This document shows positions 33,976-35,572 of a stretch of 35,572 bases of DNA, piece after piece. Each line of letters begins with the position of its first letter. Position 1 is the first letter of the stretch. The position numbers and the translations under genes were made by a program. This stretch comes from Acetobacteraceae bacterium (GTDB lineage: Bacteria; Pseudomonadota; Alphaproteobacteria; Acetobacterales; Acetobacteraceae): contig JANXRN010000080.1 of assembly GCA_025352995.1 (NCBI GenBank), positions 1-35,572 on the forward strand, written 5' to 3'. The notes under the pieces were generated by a model. That model was not told where the DNA came from. It saw nothing but the letters and a program-made list of their open reading frames with translations, and ran no database searches.

Positions 33976-34111
33976 GTTCTTTTTGTGAACAAAGAGAACC
34001 AAAAAAACTTTTTCACACTTGGTACGGTTGCCGAGGGACTGCGGTAAGTTCCTGCGCCAACGGCCAGGAACGGACAAAGTTTTTTTGCTTCTTTTTGTTC
34101 ACAAAAAGAAG
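33976..34111. mobile_element. MITE-like foldback element, copy 3
   Basis: 136 bases, same orientation as copy 2. The left hairpin is GTTCTTTTTG...AAAGAGAAC with one mismatch, the right is CTTCTTTTTG...AAAAAGAAG after a T-run. Interior includes ACTTGGTACGGTTGCCGAGG and CCAACGGCCAGGAACGGA, matching the halves of copies 1 and 2. Both outer flanks carry TAAGGAAG/CTTCCTAA-like sequence, so the inverted ends may extend a few bases further. Confidence 0.75.
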
Positions 34112-34161
34112 ACTCTTCCTAACCTTAACCACTCCTAAACCCTTCCGCGCGACCGTGCGCC

Positions 34162-35385
34162 ATGAACCAAATCTCGCCCCCAGTTTCCTTCGTCACCCTC
34201 GCCATGCAACACGCCGAGCGCGGCGAATGGGCCATCGCCCGGGCCTTGCTGGAATATGCCGAGGCAGTTCCCCGCGATCGCCATGTGGCGCGGTTTCTGT
34301 TGTGGGAAGTATGCCAGGCGCTCGGCGATGCAGGTGCCGGCGTCGCCTATTTGCGTGCCGCGATTGCCGAAGCGCCACTGACCTTCCGGCAAGCAGCGAC
34401 ACCGCAACGGCGGCTGCTGGTGGTGAATACGCCGGGCGATTTTCAGGCGAATTTGCCGGTGGCGCTGTTGCTGGATGAGGCAACGACCGATCTGCACACG
34501 CTTTGGCTGGACGACATCGCAGACGCGCCGACGAATTTGCCAGACATTGACTGCGTTTTCATCGCCATCGCCCAGGACCATCGGCACGACGCCGCGTTGC
34601 GGGCGGCAGGTGCGTTGGCCGCGCGCATCGGCAAGCCCGTGATCAACCCAGCCCATCGCATTGCCGCAACAGGCCGCGATGCGGCAGCGGTTTTGCTGCG
34701 TGACGTGCCTGATGCGATTGTACCGCCGCAAATCCTGCTCGGGCGTGCGGCGCTCGCCGACAAGATCGCATTTCCCGCGATCATCCGGCCACGCCATTCG
34801 CATGCCGGCACGGGCCTGGCACGGATTGGAAACCACAACGATCTGCTGCGCTATCTGGCGGACTATCCTGGTGACGACGAATTCTTCACGGCGCCATTCA
34901 TCGACTACCGCAGCGCCGATGGATTATGGCGAAAGTTCCGCGTGGTGTTTGTCGATGGCACGCCGATGCCGTTCCACATGGCAATCCATGATGATTGGGC
35001 AGTGTGGTACTACAACGCCGGGATGGATCGCGATGCTGGCAAGCGCGCGGAAGAAGCGGCTTTCCTCGCCGACATCAGCGCCGTCTTTCCGCCTTGTGCG
35101 ATCCGTGCACTAGAAGAAATTGCGGCCCGCATCGGCCTCGATTATTTCGGCCTGGATTGCGGCCTCATGTCGGATGGGACGTTGGTGGTGTTCGAGGTGG
35201 AAACCGGAATGATCGTGCATGATCGGCCAGAAGGCGACGTGTTTGCCTATCGTCAGGCACCGGCCAGGCGGATTCTGACCGCGGTTGCCGCCATGATCGA
35301 TGCGCGCATAGACCTTGCTAGTGGTGCGATCCTAACGCTCACTACCCGAGCGTTAGGTGATCCGTTCCACCAAATCAAAGGCTAG
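34162..35385 (+). CDS. TPR-like plus ATP-grasp domain protein
   Basis: A 407 aa cytoplasmic protein of unknown role. Residues about 1-75 are helical and TPR-like (ALLEYAEAVPRDRHVARFLL). The middle resembles a pre-ATP-grasp domain, and from about 190 a RimK-type ATP-grasp fold: FPAIIRPRHSHAGTGLARI (nucleotide loop), FFTAPFIDYRSADGLWRKFR, VVFVDGTPMPFHMAI, LDYFGLDCGLMSDG, and the metal motif VFEVETGMIVHD. Most ATP-grasp enzymes have Glu-x-Asn there; here Glu-Val-Glu stands instead. ATP-grasp enzymes join a carboxylate to an amine or thiol; the substrate is unknown. No Shine-Dalgarno precedes ATG 34162, and a foldback element ends 50 bases upstream. Confidence 0.8.
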   Translation: MNQISPPVSFVTLAMQHAERGEWAIARALLEYAEAVPRDRHVARFLLWEVCQALGDAGAGVAYLRAAIAEAPLTFRQAATPQRRLLVVNTPGDFQANLPVALLLDEATTDLHTLWLDDIADAPTNLPDIDCVFIAIAQDHRHDAALRAAGALAARIGKPVINPAHRIAATGRDAAAVLLRDVPDAIVPPQILLGRAALADKIAFPAIIRPRHSHAGTGLARIGNHNDLLRYLADYPGDDEFFTAPFIDYRSADGLWRKFRVVFVDGTPMPFHMAIHDDWAVWYYNAGMDRDAGKRAEEAAFLADISAVFPPCAIRALEEIAARIGLDYFGLDCGLMSDGTLVVFEVETGMIVHDRPEGDVFAYRQAPARRILTAVAAMIDARIDLASGAILTLTTRALGDPFHQIKG

Positions 35386-35429
35386 TGGATAGAATCTGAC
35401 GGCTCTTTCCGTCAGATTCTATCCACTAG
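35382..35429. terminator. Perfect 21 bp hairpin shared by two convergent genes
   Basis: Arms 35382-35402 and 35409-35429 (beginning CTAGTGGATAGAATCTGACG) are perfectly complementary over 21 bp with the loop CTCTTT. The TAG stop of the ATP-grasp gene is in the left arm and the TAG stop of the gene on the other strand is in the right arm. Neither side has a clear T-run, so a bidirectional terminator is likely but not textbook; a small inserted palindrome is an alternative. Confidence 0.6.
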
Positions 35430-35572
35430 GCGCTGAAACTGCGCATGCCCTGCTCAGCCCGCATTGGCGGCCGAACGGCCACGATCGGGGTGCGCAATCC
35501 ATCGGCCAGATTGCGATTAACCTCAATCAATGGCTGCAAACTCGCATCATTGGTCATCGCTGCCACGCTGTA
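35426..35572 (-). CDS. Partial gene, C-terminal 48 residues only, cut by the window end
   Basis: A frame open from the window end (35572) down to a TAG at 35426-35428 gives 48 residues ending RPPMRAEQGMRSFSA. I do not recognise it. Its convergent placement against the ATP-grasp gene, with the stop inside the shared hairpin, supports it as a true gene tail. It is not in the ORF track because the start is beyond the window. Confidence 0.5.
   Translation of the reverse strand, partial: YSVAAMTNDASLQPLIEVNRNLADGLRTPIVAVRPPMRAEQGMRSFSA

Noticed and set aside
28655-34111. CRISPR-like repeats
   Set aside because: The repeated hairpins are far apart, lie between different genes, and there are no regular spacers or cas genes.

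Overview
The window looks like a chromosomal segment of a GC-rich alphaproteobacterium, most likely Rhodospirillales and close to Acetobacteraceae. This rests on the high-GC codon use, the housekeeping gene types and arrangements (two cysteine desulfurases with ferredoxin and mnmA, yejA-yejB-yejE, ugpBAEC, alphaproteobacterial aat and DUF2842) and a family of AT-rich hairpin repeats of a type I associate with Acetobacteraceae genomes. The family-level placement is inference from memory, not from a search. Most of the window is ordinary housekeeping and transport sequence, densely packed, with many 1-4 bp start/stop overlaps. No phage genes, transposase or CRISPR array are visible.

Layout. 60-4012 (-): yejA, yejB and yejE of a peptide ABC importer; the ATPase is not in the window. 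4104-5416 (-): hisN-like phosphatase coupled to a membrane-anchored cytochrome c. 5550-7138 (+): kdsB and pheA. 7135-7678 (-): a decayed TumE/HVO_A0114-type toxin-antitoxin pair. 7759-9920 (-): M48 protease with TPRs and a DsbA-like oxidoreductase. 9901-12412 (+): a lipoprotein related to gamma-glutamyltransferase and a PLP aminotransferase. 12424-13377 (-): NHL beta-propeller. 13408-17212 (-): second cysteine desulfurase, iscS, 2Fe-2S ferredoxin, mnmA, then tRNA-Met(CAT), a sulfur-trafficking and tRNA-thiolation cluster. 17550-19784 (+): alpha/beta hydrolase, aat with an unusual start, msrQ. 19797-21577 (-): SDR dehydrogenase and P1-family peptidase. 21697-22062 (+): small cytochrome c. 22069-22831: a repeat-bounded cassette carrying one hypothetical gene. 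22886-24417 (-): psd and pssA, phosphatidylethanolamine synthesis. 24508-25970: a small hypothetical gene overlapping tail-to-tail with a LysM protein. 26081-27763: a b561-type cytochrome and two cytochromes c'. 27904-28610 (+): LOG-family protein and tRNA-Pro(CGG). 28825-33082 (-): ugpBAEC glycerol-3-phosphate importer. 33174-33964: DUF2842 protein and apt. 34162-35385 (+): TPR/ATP-grasp protein, converging on a gene cut by the window end.

The most interesting non-genic signal is a family of about 135 bp foldback elements (28655-28790, 31607-31740, 33976-34111, plus one edge copy at 1-40). Each end is an AT-rich hairpin with a poly-A/T run, and the interior has two distinguishable halves. 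A larger relative at 22069-22831 has the same type of end on both sides and encloses a single 179-codon gene that fits neatly between them, which suggests a cassette or mobile unit with a passenger gene. One short element sits inside the ugp operon between ugpB and ugpA. Other points worth attention: divergent genes whose start codons share one CATG, an aat gene whose conserved N-terminus has no ATG/GTG/TTG in front of it, a perfect 21 bp inverted repeat holding both stop codons of two convergent genes, and a frameshifted toxin gene beside a truncated antitoxin.
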